Assembly (NCBI RefSeq): GCF_001279725.1
Contig: NZ_LGDE01000433.1
Span: 1-42,615, forward strand
DNA from: Streptomyces sp. WM4235
GTDB lineage: Bacteria; Actinomycetota; Actinomycetes; Streptomycetales; Streptomycetaceae
Direction of reading: 5' to 3'
DNA: 42,615 nucleotides
Shown here piece after piece: positions 1 through 7,954 of the stretch. Within the stretch, counting starts at the first letter, position 1. Each line of letters begins with the position of its first letter. The notes beneath the pieces are model-generated. The model was not told where the DNA came from, ran no database searches, and saw only the letters and a program-made list of their open reading frames with translations. A program made the position numbers and the translations under genes.

Positions 1-23
1 GGGCGGGGCGGCCCGGCTGCCGG

Positions 24-1007
24 TCAGCCGTTGAGTGCGGTCATCAGCTCCGGGGCGTACCGGTCGCCCGAGACCACTCCGTACGGGGCCACGGCGTCGA
101 TGGCGGCCAGATCGGCGTCCGTGATCGTCACGGCGGTCGCGGCGACGTTCTCCTCCAGGTAGCGGCGACGCTTGGTTCCCGGGATGGGCACCGCGCCCCG
201 GCGCAGCGTCCAGGCCAGGGCGAGCTGGGAGGGGGTGACGCCCTTCTCGGCGGCGAGCCGGCGGACCTGCTCGACGACGGCGAGGTTGCGGTCGAAGTTC
301 GCGCCCTGGAAGCGGGGATCCGTACGCCGGAAGTCGTCCGCCGCGAAGTCGTCCGGGCTGGTGACGGCGCCGGACAGGAAACCTCGGCCGAGCGGCGAGT
401 AGGCGACGAGTCCGATGCCGAGCTCGCGCAGGACGTCCAGCACGCCGTCGTGCTCGATGCCCCGCTCGAAGAGGCTGTACTCCGTCTGTACGGCGGCGAG
501 CGGGTGGACGGCGTGGGCCCGTCGGATGGTGGTGGGCGCGACCTCGCACAGGCCGATGTGGCGGACCTTGCCGGCCGTGACGAGCTCGGCCATCGCGCCG
601 ACGCTCTCCTCGACGGGCACGTTCGGGTCGACGCGGTGCAGGTAGTAGAGGTCGATGTGGTCGGTGCCGAGGTGGCGCAGGGACCGCTCGGCCGCCCGGT
701 GGATGTACTCCGGGGTGCCGTTGTGGCCCCGGAAGGCCCCTTCGTCCGTGAACTCGACACCCGTCTTGGTGGCGATCACGGCCGTCTCGCGGCGGCCGGC
801 GAGGGCCTTGCCGAGGAGCTGCTCGTTGACGAAGGGGCCGTACCCCTCGGCCGTGTCGAGCAGCGTCACCCCCAGCTCCAGCGCCCGGTCGATGGTGGCC
901 AGCGACTCGGTCTCGTCGGTGGCGCCGTAGTGGGCGCTCATTCCCATCAGCCCGAGGCCCTCGACTGCGACCTCGAGTCCCTGACCGCCCAGTGCGCGGA
1001 TCTCCAT
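24..1007 (-). CDS. Aldo/keto reductase
   Basis: A cytoplasmic NADPH-dependent oxidoreductase of the aldo/keto reductase superfamily, 327 residues, the normal length for the bacterial YajO/AKR13-like group. The TIM-barrel hallmarks are visible: Asp51 in TLLDTAEGYG, Tyr56, Lys81 in IATKTG and His124 in DLYYLHRVD form the catalytic tetrad. AYSPLGRGFLSG and the late IPGTKRRRYLEEN segment match the cofactor-binding end. The ATG follows a GAGGGGC Shine-Dalgarno. The gene is divergent from the TetR gene at 1117, and the shared 109-bp spacer carries a long inverted repeat, so this enzyme is the likely target of that repressor. The substrate cannot be told from sequence; detoxification of a reactive carbonyl is an inference from the TetR pairing. 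Confidence 0.93.
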   Translation of the reverse strand: MEIRALGGQGLEVAVEGLGLMGMSAHYGATDETESLATIDRALELGVTLLDTAEGYGPFVNEQLLGKALAGRRETAVIATKTGVEFTDEGAFRGHNGTPEYIHRAAERSLRHLGTDHIDLYYLHRVDPNVPVEESVGAMAELVTAGKVRHIGLCEVAPTTIRRAHAVHPLAAVQTEYSLFERGIEHDGVLDVLRELGIGLVAYSPLGRGFLSGAVTSPDDFAADDFRRTDPRFQGANFDRNLAVVEQVRRLAAEKGVTPSQLALAWTLRRGAVPIPGTKRRRYLEENVAATAVTITDADLAAIDAVAPYGVVSGDRYAPELMTALNG

Positions 1008-1033
1008 GACATGCCCCTCTGTACGCCAGAACT

Positions 1034-1102
1034 AAGTAACTAACTGGATAGGTCAACCATGCATCCGACCCCCGAGGAATGTCAATAACCAGATAGTTAC
1101 TT
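1034..1102. promoter_or_regulatory. Inverted-repeat operator pair between aldo/keto reductase and TetR genes
   Basis: AAGTAACTAACTGG at 1034-1047 is the reverse complement of CCAGATAGTTACTT at 1089-1102 apart from one base (13 of 14 match). The right copy also contains TAAC-N6-GTTA. The two copies lie near the start of each divergent gene; the right one sits just upstream of the -10-like TAGGCT of the TetR gene. This is the expected placement for two sites bound by the neighbouring TetR protein to control both genes. Binding itself is inferred. Confidence 0.7.
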
Positions 1103-1104
1103 GC

Positions 1105-1110
1105 TAGGCT
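1105..1110 (+). promoter_or_regulatory. -10 element (TAGGCT) for a leaderless TetR transcript
   Basis: TAGGCT begins 12 nt before the ATG at 1117, and no Shine-Dalgarno lies between them. Transcription starting about 7 nt after the hexamer would begin at the ATG itself, giving a leaderless mRNA, a common arrangement in Streptomyces. Confidence 0.5.
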
Positions 1111-1116
1111 GCACAC

Positions 1117-1704
1117 ATGGCACGGGACTCCAGCGCAACCAAGGCGCGCCTGCTCGACGCGGCCTTCGCCGAATTCGCCACGTACGGCATCGCCGGGGCG
1201 CGGGTGGACCGCATCGCCGAGGCGGCGCAGGCGAACAAGCGGCTCATCTACGTATATTTCGGCAACAAGGAGGAGCTCTTCGACGCGGTACTGCTGCGGG
1301 CGCTGGAGTCGGGCGCGGAGTCCGTCCCGTTCTACGCCGACGACCTGGCGGGCTACGCCGGCTCCGTCTTCGACCACCTCGTCGAGCGCCCGGCGCTGAT
1401 GCGGCTCGTGCTGTGGAAGCAACTGGAACGCCCTGGCAGCACGGACGTCGAGGCGCGGTCCTACCGCGACAAGATCGCGGAAGTGGAGCGGGCCCAGCGG
1501 GCCGGCCGGGTGGACCCGTCCATGGATCCCGCCGATGTGCTGACGCTCGTCATGGGACTGTCCCAGGCCTGGTTCGGCGCGGTGGGCGGCCCGGCGGCCG
1601 GCGGTCAGGGCGTCGACTGGCCGGCCGAACGCCTCTCACGACATCGCGCGGCGGTGGTCGAGTCCGTACGCCGGGCCACGGCGGCACCGACGCCCGAGGC
1701 CTGA
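1117..1704 (+). CDS. TetR/AcrR family transcriptional regulator
   Basis: A 195-residue DNA-binding repressor. The N-terminal TetR helix-turn-helix spans about residues 8-55: KARLLDAAFAEFATYGI, then RVDRIAEAAQANKRLIYVYF, which is the recognition-helix segment with the usual Y-x-YF-xx-KEELF continuation. The remaining helical region is the ligand-binding and dimer domain; its ligand cannot be predicted. The ATG at 1117 has no ribosome-binding site but lies 12 nt after a TAGGCT hexamer, suggesting a leaderless message. It is divergent from an aldo/keto reductase gene across a 14-bp inverted repeat, so it probably represses both itself and that enzyme. Confidence 0.92.
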   Translation: MARDSSATKARLLDAAFAEFATYGIAGARVDRIAEAAQANKRLIYVYFGNKEELFDAVLLRALESGAESVPFYADDLAGYAGSVFDHLVERPALMRLVLWKQLERPGSTDVEARSYRDKIAEVERAQRAGRVDPSMDPADVLTLVMGLSQAWFGAVGGPAAGGQGVDWPAERLSRHRAAVVESVRRATAAPTPEA

Positions 1705-1711
1705 CACCCGA

Positions 1712-1736
1712 GGCCCGGGGCTTGTCGCCCGGGGCC
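1712..1736 (+). terminator. Possible terminator hairpin after the TetR gene
   Basis: GGCCCGGG at 1712-1719 can pair with CCCGGGGCC at 1728-1736 around an 8-nt loop, with one bulged G. It lies just after the TetR stop codon. No T-run follows, as is usual in Streptomyces. Confidence 0.35.
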
Positions 1737-1945
1737 CGAGGTCGGGCGGGGTGATCGACCCCGGCGACCGCCTCCCGAAGGCCACCCCGAGGCGATCACA
1801 TCGGGGGACGGAACGGATCCTTCCGGTCATGTCCACACCTCTACGGCATGCGTACGAGGCGATTTACGGCACCGGGATCCCAACCGGCGACGATCGCCTG
1901 TACGTTCCGCCTCACAGGTGGGAACAACCCCATGGGGAGGCCGAT

Positions 1946-2653
1946 GTGAAATCCATGCGCATACGTACGAGACGAAGGACCGCGGCGGTGGTCGGCGGGG
2001 CGGTGGCGCTGGCTGCGCCGCTGGTGGTGGCCGGTGGCGGGGCGGCGCAAGCCGCCACCTGCAACGTGACCACCGGGCCGTACCAGCGACAGGTCGAGCA
2101 GTTCCTGGGGCGGCCGGTCGACGGGGTGCAGTCGTCCGCCGACTGCACCGCCATCAGGTCGTTCCAAGCGACCCACGGCATCACGCCGACCGCGGGCTAC
2201 GCGGGACCGCTCACCTGGCGCACGATGAGCACGATGTTGGACCAGCGGGCCGCGGGCACCACCCCCAACAAGGCGGGCAAGTGTCCGACCAATCTGGGGC
2301 GAATCGCCTGTGTCGACCTGACCCGACAACTCAGTTGGGTCCAGGACGGCGCGAAGCTGGTCTACGGTCCGGTGCCGGTGCGCACCGGAAAGGACGGCAC
2401 CGAGACCCGGACCGGCCTGAAGAAGATCTACTACCGCAACATCAACCACTGGTCGACGATCTACAACGTCGCCATGCCCTACTCCCAGTTCTTCGACGGC
2501 GGCATCGCCTTCCACTCCGTGGACAAGAGCATGTGGAACCCGCCCGGGTCCGGTGGGTGCGTCAACATGCGGATCGCGGACGCGAAGACGTACTGGAACT
2601 TGCTGAAGAACGGCGACGATGTCTACGTCTACGGGAACAAGCCCGGGACCTGA
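1946..2653 (+). CDS. Secreted L,D-transpeptidase (YkuD family)
   Basis: A peptidoglycan cross-linking enzyme acting outside the cell membrane, 235 residues. The GTG start at 1946 was chosen because GGGGAGG sits 5 nt upstream and the next residues (KSMRIRTRRR, then a hydrophobic stretch to about residue 30, ending AQA-AT near 37) form a signal peptide, possibly of the twin-arginine type. Residues about 40-100 look like a peptidoglycan-binding module (GRPVDGVQSS...IRSFQATHGI). The YkuD catalytic region is near the C-terminus, with His190 in IAFHSVD and the catalytic Cys205 in GSGGCVNMRIAD. The gene stands alone between the TetR gene and a membrane-protein gene. A longer in-frame reading back to 1751 exists but lacks signal-peptide logic. 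Confidence 0.9.
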   Translation: MKSMRIRTRRRTAAVVGGAVALAAPLVVAGGGAAQAATCNVTTGPYQRQVEQFLGRPVDGVQSSADCTAIRSFQATHGITPTAGYAGPLTWRTMSTMLDQRAAGTTPNKAGKCPTNLGRIACVDLTRQLSWVQDGAKLVYGPVPVRTGKDGTETRTGLKKIYYRNINHWSTIYNVAMPYSQFFDGGIAFHSVDKSMWNPPGSGGCVNMRIADAKTYWNLLKNGDDVYVYGNKPGT

Positions 2654-2664
2654 CGACCACCTCG

Positions 2665-2681
2665 GCGCCCCCGGTGGGCGC
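2665..2681 (+). terminator. Short hairpin after L,D-transpeptidase
   Basis: GCGCCC at 2665-2670 pairs with GGGCGC at 2676-2681 around a 5-nt loop, 12 nt after the stop codon. The stem is short, so the terminator call is tentative. Confidence 0.3.
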
Positions 2682-2854
2682 TCAGGGCCAACGGGGCCTC
2701 GCGCGTGCGGCATTGACACATGTCATGCCGCACCCGGGAGGAACTCACGGCGGGGTGATGACGAACGGCACGGCCGACATGGGCGGCACGTCGGAACACT
2801 GGATGGCAGGCGATCACACGGCCGATCAGCGTTCCCCTCGCCGAAGGGTCCGAC

Positions 2855-3505
2855 ATGCCGAACGAACACACCCCTCAGCCCCTCCCCACCCCGCCGGACC
2901 ACGCCCGTCGATCCGGCCCGGCGTGGAGCGCGGACCTGATCCGTGACCTCGTCCGTCACCTGGGGCGGAAGACCCTCGAACTGCCTCCGGAAACAAGGGC
3001 GTTACCGCACTCCGCCGACGCCCGGACGACGATCCTGCTCGTGGTCGCGTCCGATCTGGTCGTCGAGGCGATCATCGCTCTCATGCTGCCCCCGGCGTGG
3101 CGGCCCGTCCACCTCGGCTGGGTGCTCCTCGCCGGCATGGCCACCGTCGGCTTCTGCGCCATGACCGCCCGGGCCCCGCACCTGCTCGACGGGCGGTTCC
3201 TGCTTCTGCGCACGGGACCGTTCCGGGAGCTGTCCGTGCCGCTCGATGTGATCGTGTCCGTACGCGCCGCACACGATGCGACCGTCGGCCACGGATTGCG
3301 CCGCCGCGCGGCGGACGAGGAGGCGGTGGCCTGCTCCGTCTCCAGCGCCACCACGTTGATCCTGGAGACGGCCGAACCCTTGCCGGTGAGGCTGCGGGAC
3401 GGTGGGATCGTCCCGGCCCGGCGGATCCACTTCACGGCCGACCGACCCGCCGACGCGGCACGGCTGATCAGGGAAGCGATCGGCGGGGCGGCTCAGAGCC
3501 GGTGA
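2855..3505 (+). CDS. Membrane protein with PH-like C-terminal domain, contains a TTA codon
   Basis: An unassigned 216-residue protein. After a polar, Pro-rich N-terminus, two membrane helices lie at about residues 55-78 and 84-103, separated by PPAWRPVHLG. The cytoplasmic remainder (DGRFLLLRTGPFRELSVPLDVIVSV...) has the strand pattern of membrane-anchored PH-like domains common in Streptomyces; this is an inference. Codon 50 (3002-3004) is TTA, the leucine codon read only by bldA tRNA, so translation may be confined to late growth or development. The ribosome-binding site is weak (CGAAGGG at 2842-2848). The 3' end overlaps the convergent gene 3493-4350 by 13 bp. Confidence 0.72.
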   Translation: MPNEHTPQPLPTPPDHARRSGPAWSADLIRDLVRHLGRKTLELPPETRALPHSADARTTILLVVASDLVVEAIIALMLPPAWRPVHLGWVLLAGMATVGFCAMTARAPHLLDGRFLLLRTGPFRELSVPLDVIVSVRAAHDATVGHGLRRRAADEEAVACSVSSATTLILETAEPLPVRLRDGGIVPARRIHFTADRPADAARLIREAIGGAAQSR

Positions 3506-4350
3506 GCCGCCCGAGCCCCGAACGCCAGGCCCACCGTCAGCAGGGCCAGTGCGCCGCAGAAGGCCGGAGGCGACCACATCAGCAGGGCCGGCCCGAACAG
3601 CGTGGTCGGGAAAGCCACCATGCACCAGGGAACGGCCAGGCCGTAGAGGTCCGACCGCCGACCACTCACCAGCGCCCACGCGGCGACCCCGAGGCCGAGC
3701 CACAGCAGCAACACCCGCGACCACAAGCCGGTTTCCGACGCGGGCGGATAGGTGCGGACGAGTCCGCCGATCTCCAGCCGGACCACCTGCCCCTGCCAGG
3801 TCCGCAACCGTGCGCGGTCGCCCGCCCGAACCTCCTCGTAGGTCTCCGCGGCGACCCCCAACCAGTCGGATCCGCCGCTCCAGACCAGCTTCACGTCGTG
3901 GTACCTGGTGCAGCTGGTACCGGCGTTGCCGCCCCCGCCCCCGATGGTCACGGGTGCGCCGCCCACCCCGCCCGCGCCGGCGGCAACGCCGCCGATGGTG
4001 GCCGGTGCCCCGCCCGTCGTCGTGCCGCCGCTCGTACCGTTCGACGTACACGTCTGTCCCGTCCTGCGGTCACGGACCTCGCCCGTCTCCTCGTGGAGGC
4101 ACTCCTCGCCGCCGCACACGAACGCGCGTCCGTACGCGACGGTCGCGTCGTGGCCCCGGTCGAGGGCCCGCGCGCAGAAGAGGACGGCGAGAACCGCGCC
4201 GAGGACGAGCAGCGCCCGCGACCAGGGCCGGAGCGAGTCGCCGTACCGACCACCCCTGTACTTCCCGGACTTCACCAGGACCTGATGCCCGCCGCCGGGT
4301 CCCGGCAACCCGGGGCGGAAAAGGTGATGCACCGTCCGCCGCGCGTCCAT
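3493..4350 (-). CDS. Membrane protein with glycine-rich extracytoplasmic loop
   Basis: An unassigned 285-residue integral membrane protein. Predicted helices are at about 44-63, 210-229, 236-258 and 260-280. The long loop between helices 1 and 2 holds four cysteines (79, 84, 101, 147) and, between the last two, a Gly/Thr/Ala stretch (about 106-146) with two similar pieces, GGAPATIGG and GGAPVTIGG. Cys101 and Cys147 could close a disulfide across this flexible insert. The ATG at 4350 was chosen because GGTGAG lies just upstream and the sequence before it is not protein-like. It meets the gene at 2855-3505 tail to tail with a 13-bp overlap. Function is unknown. Confidence 0.7.
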   Translation of the reverse strand: MDARRTVHHLFRPGLPGPGGGHQVLVKSGKYRGGRYGDSLRPWSRALLVLGAVLAVLFCARALDRGHDATVAYGRAFVCGGEECLHEETGEVRDRRTGQTCTSNGTSGGTTTGGAPATIGGVAAGAGGVGGAPVTIGGGGGNAGTSCTRYHDVKLVWSGGSDWLGVAAETYEEVRAGDRARLRTWQGQVVRLEIGGLVRTYPPASETGLWSRVLLLWLGLGVAAWALVSGRRSDLYGLAVPWCMVAFPTTLFGPALLMWSPPAFCGALALLTVGLAFGARAAHRL

Positions 4351-4569
4351 AGACTCACCGGTGTGTGCCACGAAGAGCGCGGCGCGTGTTTCGTCGAACC
4401 AGTCCACGAGGGGAGCCCGGCCATGTGTCACCGCATCGCCGTCCACGCTCCCCGGTCCCGGTACGACGTGATCCTGGTGTCTCCGGTTTCCCGGTAACGG
4501 CTGCGCGGCCGTCACCGGATGTCCGAGACGAAGTGACGAAGAAGACCTGACTCCCCCGGCGAACGAGCC

Positions 4570-4590
4570 GGTCGCGCAGTGTGCGCGACC
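4570..4590. repeat. Perfect 9-bp stem hairpin upstream of the EF-G-like gene
   Basis: GGTCGCGCA at 4570-4578 and TGCGCGACC at 4582-4590 form a perfect stem with a GTG loop. It lies about 200 bp before the EF-G-like start, so it could be a leader structure, a regulator site or a terminator. Confidence 0.5.
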
Positions 4591-4631
4591 GCCCTTCGCG
4601 GTGCCTCCGCGTACCCGGAAACCGGCATGCG

Positions 4632-4697
4632 GCCGGTACGAGTACGCCGGTATGCCGGTACGAATGCGCCGGCACGCCGGTACGAGTACGTCGGTAC
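4632..4697. repeat. Three tandem 22-bp repeats
   Basis: Three units of 22 bp stand head to tail: 4632-4653, 4654-4675 and 4676-4697. Each begins GCCGGTACGA, and units 1 and 3 differ at only two positions. A partial fourth (GCCGGGCAAG) follows. The unit is rich in short palindromes (GGTACGAGTACGCC). It lies 90-155 bp before the EF-G-like start codon, so it may be part of that gene's promoter or leader. Confidence 0.8.
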
Positions 4698-4786
4698 GCC
4701 GGGCAAGCGGATCCGGGCTGCCTTCCGTCGCTTCCTCCACCCATCGCGCCGCCCTCACTCCCATGCCCTCGGAAAGGCCTCGGGCC

Positions 4787-6947
4787 ATGCGCGCCACACC
4801 TCTGACCACCGTCCGCAACCTCGGCATCCTCGCCCACGTGGACGCCGGCAAGACCACCCTCACCGAACGCGTCCTGTACGCGACCGGAACCACCCACAAG
4901 CGCGGTGAGGTCCACGACGGAACGACCGTCACCGACTACGACCCCCAGGAACGCGACCGCGGCATCACCATCTTCGCGGCGGCGGTGAGTTGTACCTGGA
5001 ACGAACATCGGATCAACCTGATCGACACCCCGGGGCACGTCGACTTCGCCGACGAGGTGGAGCGGTCGCTGCGCGTCCTCGACGGCGCCGTCGCCGTCTT
5101 CGACGCCGTCGCGGGCGTCGAACCGCAGAGCGAGTCGGTGTGGCGCCAAGCCGACCGGCACGGGGTGCCCCGCATCGCGTTCGTCAACAAGATGGACCGG
5201 GTCGGCGCGGATCTCGACACCGCCGTCGCGTCGCTGCGCGACCGACTCCACGTCGTTCCCCTGGTGGTCCAACTGCCCATCGGGCGGGAGGACGGCTTCA
5301 CCGGAGTCGTGGACCTCGTCCGCATGCGGGCACTGGTCTGGAGCGCGGCGGCCGGCGCTCCCGGTTCCGGGTCCGGGACGTTCGAGGTGGGCGCGGTGCC
5401 CGACGCCCTGCGGGAGGAGGCGCTGCGGCGCCGCCGGCTGCTCGACGAACGGGTGGCGGAGTTGCACCCCGCCGCGCTGGAGGAGTACTGCGCCACGTCG
5501 ACGCTCTCCGCCTCCACGTTGGTCGCCGCGCTGCGTGAGCTGACGCGCGGGGGTGAGGGCGTGGTCGTGCTGTGCGGCTCCGCGTACCGCAACCGTGCGG
5601 TGGAACCGCTGCTCGACGCCGTCGTGGACTACCTCCCCTCGCCGGCGGACATGCCGCCGGTGCGCGGAACCGCGCTCCACGGGGCCCGCGGGGAAGGGGT
5701 GGAGGAGCGTCGCCGATCCGGCGGCCCCGTTCGCCGCGTTGGCCTTCAAGGTGAACGCGACGGCGACCGGACGGCTGACGTGTCTGCGCGTCTACTCGGG
5801 AACGATGCGAAAGGGGGAGACCGTACTGGACGCGACGGCGGGCCGGACCGAGCGGATCGGCCGCATCCTACGTGTCCAGGCCGATCGTCACGCCGAGGTG
5901 GAGCAGGCCGTGGCCGGGGACATCGTCGCCGTGGTCGGGCTCAAGTCCACCCGCGCCGGGACGACGCTGTGCGCTCCGGACGCGCCGCTGGTCCTCGAAC
6001 CGCCCACGGTGGCCGCGCCGGTGGTGTCCGTGGCGGTCGAGGCGGCCACCCGGGCCGACATCGGTCGCCTGTCGTCGGCGTTGGCCCGGTTGGTCGAGGA
6101 GGACCCCTCCCTGGCCGTGCGGACGGATCCCGAGACGGGGCAGACGGTGCTGTCGGGAATGGGCGAACTGCATCTGGAGGTCGCGGTGGAGAAGATCCGG
6201 CTCAGCCACGGGCTGCGCGTCGAGGTGGGTCGCCCCCGGGTGGCCTACCGGGAGACGGTGGCTCGCGGGGTGTCCGGTCTGGTCTACCGGCACGTGAAGC
6301 AGGACGGTGGAGCGGGCCAGTTCGCCCACGTGGTCATCGACGTCGCCCCCTTGGACGGCGACGACGGCGACGACGTCTCCGTCATCCACGACGGCTCCGG
6401 TACCGGTACTGGTACTGGCGGTTCGGGCGGCGCCGGCGGCTTCGTGTTCCGGTCCGTGGTCGTCGGCGGCCGGGTGCCGCAGGAGTTCGTCCGCGCGGTG
6501 GAGGCGGGTTGTCGGGACGCGCTCGCCGAGGGGCCCCTCGGCGGTCATCCGGTGACGGGGCTGCGGGTCACGCTGACCGACGGCGCCACCCACTCCAAGG
6601 ACTCCTCGGAGATGGCGTTCCGGGCGGCGGGGCGGTTCGCGCTGCGCGAGGCGTTGCGCGCCGCGACCATGGAGCTGCTGGAGCCGGTGGTCGAGGTCGT
6701 GGTGACCGTCCCCGACGAGGCCGTCGGCGGCGTGCTCGGAGACCTCGCGGCGCGGCGCGGACGGGTCGCGGGATCGACCACGCGGACCGGAAGCACCTCG
6801 ATCACGGCGGCGGTTCCGCTGGCCGAACTGTTCGGGTACGCCTCCCGGTTGCGCAGTCGCAGCCAGGGCCGCGGCACGTTCACCTCCCGGCCCGTGGGGT
6901 ACGCCCCCGTGCCCGCGACGGTGTACGCCCGGGGCGCGTCCGACTGA
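4787..6947 (+). pseudogene. Frameshifted elongation factor G-like translational GTPase
   Basis: The gene encodes an EF-G paralogue in two frames. From the ATG at 4787 (GGAAAGG at 4771-4777) the first frame gives the GTPase domain: AHVDAGKT at residues 16-23, RGITI, DTPGH, NKMD and GSAYR. Around 5680-5716 the sense switches one base forward. The second frame then carries domains [51 protein letters not shown] and the domain-V end [19 protein letters not shown], stopping at 6947. The span is 3n+1; removing one base would give 719 residues, close to normal EF-G length. Both halves keep codon bias and conserved motifs, so the lesion is recent or a sequencing error among the short G-runs (5681-5684, 5690-5693, 5696-5699). 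Unrepaired, translation would end in nonsense at 7246. EF-G drives ribosomal translocation; this divergent paralogue is probably a spare or stress copy. Confidence 0.88.
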
Positions 6948-6952
6948 CGCGT

Positions 6953-6982
6953 GGCCCCCGACCGCCCCGGCGGTCGGGGGCC
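6953..6982 (+). terminator. Perfect 14-bp stem terminator after the EF-G-like gene
   Basis: GGCCCCCGACCGCC (6953-6966) and GGCGGTCGGGGGCC (6969-6982) pair perfectly around a CC loop, 5 nt after the stop at 6947. Its position confirms 6947 as the true gene end rather than the out-of-frame stop at 7246. Confidence 0.85.
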
Positions 6983-6985
6983 TTG

Positions 6986-7060
6986 CGCATCAGTCCTTCC
7001 CGCGTCAGTCCTTCGCGCGTCGGGCCTTCGCGCGTCGGGCCCTCCCGCGTCGGGCCTTCG
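6986..7060. repeat. Minisatellite of five 15-bp units
   Basis: Five head-to-tail units run 6986-7000, 7001-7015, 7016-7030, 7031-7045 and 7046-7060, with consensus CGCGTCGGGCCTTCG, followed by a decayed partial copy to about 7073. Units 3 and 5 are identical. The array lies directly after the EF-G-like terminator. Confidence 0.85.
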
Positions 7061-7077
7061 CCGTCAGGCCTCCCCTC

Positions 7078-7208
7078 GGGTCGTCCGCGCGGGTCGTCCG
7101 CGCGGGTCGTCCGCGCGGGTCGTCCGCGCGGGTCGTCCGCGCGGGTCGTCCGCGCGGGTCGTCCGCGCGGGGGTGTCCGCGCGGGTCGTCCGCGCGGGGG
7201 TGTCCGCC
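7078..7208. repeat. Minisatellite of about ten 13-bp units
   Basis: GGGTCGTCCGCGC repeats exactly seven times from 7078 to 7168. A 14-bp variant (7169-7182), another exact unit (7183-7195) and a degenerate last unit (7196-7208) follow. It fills the space between the first minisatellite and the promoter of the methyltransferase gene at 7258. Copy number is likely to vary between strains through replication slippage. There are no spacers, so it is not CRISPR. Confidence 0.9.
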
Positions 7209-7243
7209 GAGGGAGTGCCGGGGACGTCTTCGGGGCCGGCGGA

Positions 7244-7249
7244 TAGGGT
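7244..7249 (+). promoter_or_regulatory. -10-like TAGGGT before methyltransferase
   Basis: TAGGGT starts 14 nt before the ATG at 7258 and no clear ribosome-binding site intervenes, so transcription probably starts at or within 2 nt of the start codon. Confidence 0.4.
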
Positions 7250-7257
7250 GTGCGGCC

Positions 7258-7935
7258 ATGACCGGATCGGACTTCCTCGACGCCGCCCGGGTGTTCTACG
7301 ACACCGTGGCCCTCGACTACACCGAGCACTTCGGTGACTGGCTGGTCGACAGACCGATCGACCGGGCGATGGTGGCCGGGTTCGCCGAACTCGTGAGGGC
7401 GGGCGCCGGCGGGCCGGTCGCCGACGTCGGCTGTGGCCACGGACACCTGACGGCGTACCTGGACGGGCTGGGACTGTCCGCGTTCGGGCTCGACCTGTCG
7501 TCGGCCATGGTCGCGTTGGCCCGGAGCACGTATCCGCACCTGCGGTTCGAGGAGGGTTCCATGACCGCCCTGGACCTGGCGGACGGTTCCCTCGGTGGCG
7601 TGCTCGCCTCGTACTCGATCATCCACGTCCCTCGGGAGCGGCTGCCGGGGGTGTTCGCCGAGTTCCATCGGGTACTGGCCCCGGGCGGGCACCTGATGCT
7701 GTCCTTCCAGGTGGGCGACGATCCCCTGCGCGTGGAACGGCCGTTCGGCCACGACGTGGCGCTCGACTTCCGTCGGCAACGGCCGCGGTGGATCGCCGAG
7801 GCCCTCGACCGGGCCGGGTTCGCGGTCCGCGCGCGGCTGCTGCGGGAACCCGAGGAGGGCGTCGAGAAGGTGCCGCAGGCCTACGTCGTGGCGCGCAAGC
7901 CGGCGGCGCCCACCTCCCGTCCGACCGTGTCGTGA
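7258..7935 (+). CDS. Class I SAM-dependent methyltransferase
   Basis: A 225-residue cytoplasmic methyltransferase. Motif I is VADVGCGHGHLTAYL, with LDLSSAMVALAR as the acidic motif II loop, LGGVLASYSIIHVPRE as motif IV and VLAPGGHLMLSFQVGD as the motif after it; this order is the Methyltransf_11/25 Rossmann fold. The N-terminal piece (FYDTVALDYTEHF) is typical of small-molecule methyltransferases. The ATG at 7258 lies 14 nt after TAGGGT with no Shine-Dalgarno, suggesting a leaderless or near-leaderless message. The gene stands alone behind two minisatellites, and its substrate is unknown. Confidence 0.88.
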   Translation: MTGSDFLDAARVFYDTVALDYTEHFGDWLVDRPIDRAMVAGFAELVRAGAGGPVADVGCGHGHLTAYLDGLGLSAFGLDLSSAMVALARSTYPHLRFEEGSMTALDLADGSLGGVLASYSIIHVPRERLPGVFAEFHRVLAPGGHLMLSFQVGDDPLRVERPFGHDVALDFRRQRPRWIAEALDRAGFAVRARLLREPEEGVEKVPQAYVVARKPAAPTSRPTVS

Positions 7936-7954
7936 CGCGCGGCCCCAACTCGCC

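Larger units (their letters stand above)
4351..4786. other. 436-bp divergent spacer with hairpin and 22-bp repeats
   Basis: This spacer separates the membrane protein gene (minus) from the EF-G-like gene (plus). It holds a hairpin at 4570-4590 and three 22-bp tandem repeats at 4632-4697. No convincing reading frame was found, although frames through the repeats stay open because the unit is GC-rich. Confidence 0.5.

Noticed and set aside
4632..4697. 22-bp repeats considered as CRISPR
   Set aside because: There are no spacers between the units and no cas gene in the window.
4787..6947. EF-G-like gene considered as a Tet(M)/OtrA ribosomal protection protein
   Set aside because: The domain IV-V motifs ([33 protein letters not shown]) are those of EF-G, and the domain IV loops typical of protection proteins are not evident.
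7078..7208. 13-bp tandem array considered as CRISPR
   Set aside because: Units adjoin with no unique spacers and are too short for CRISPR repeats.
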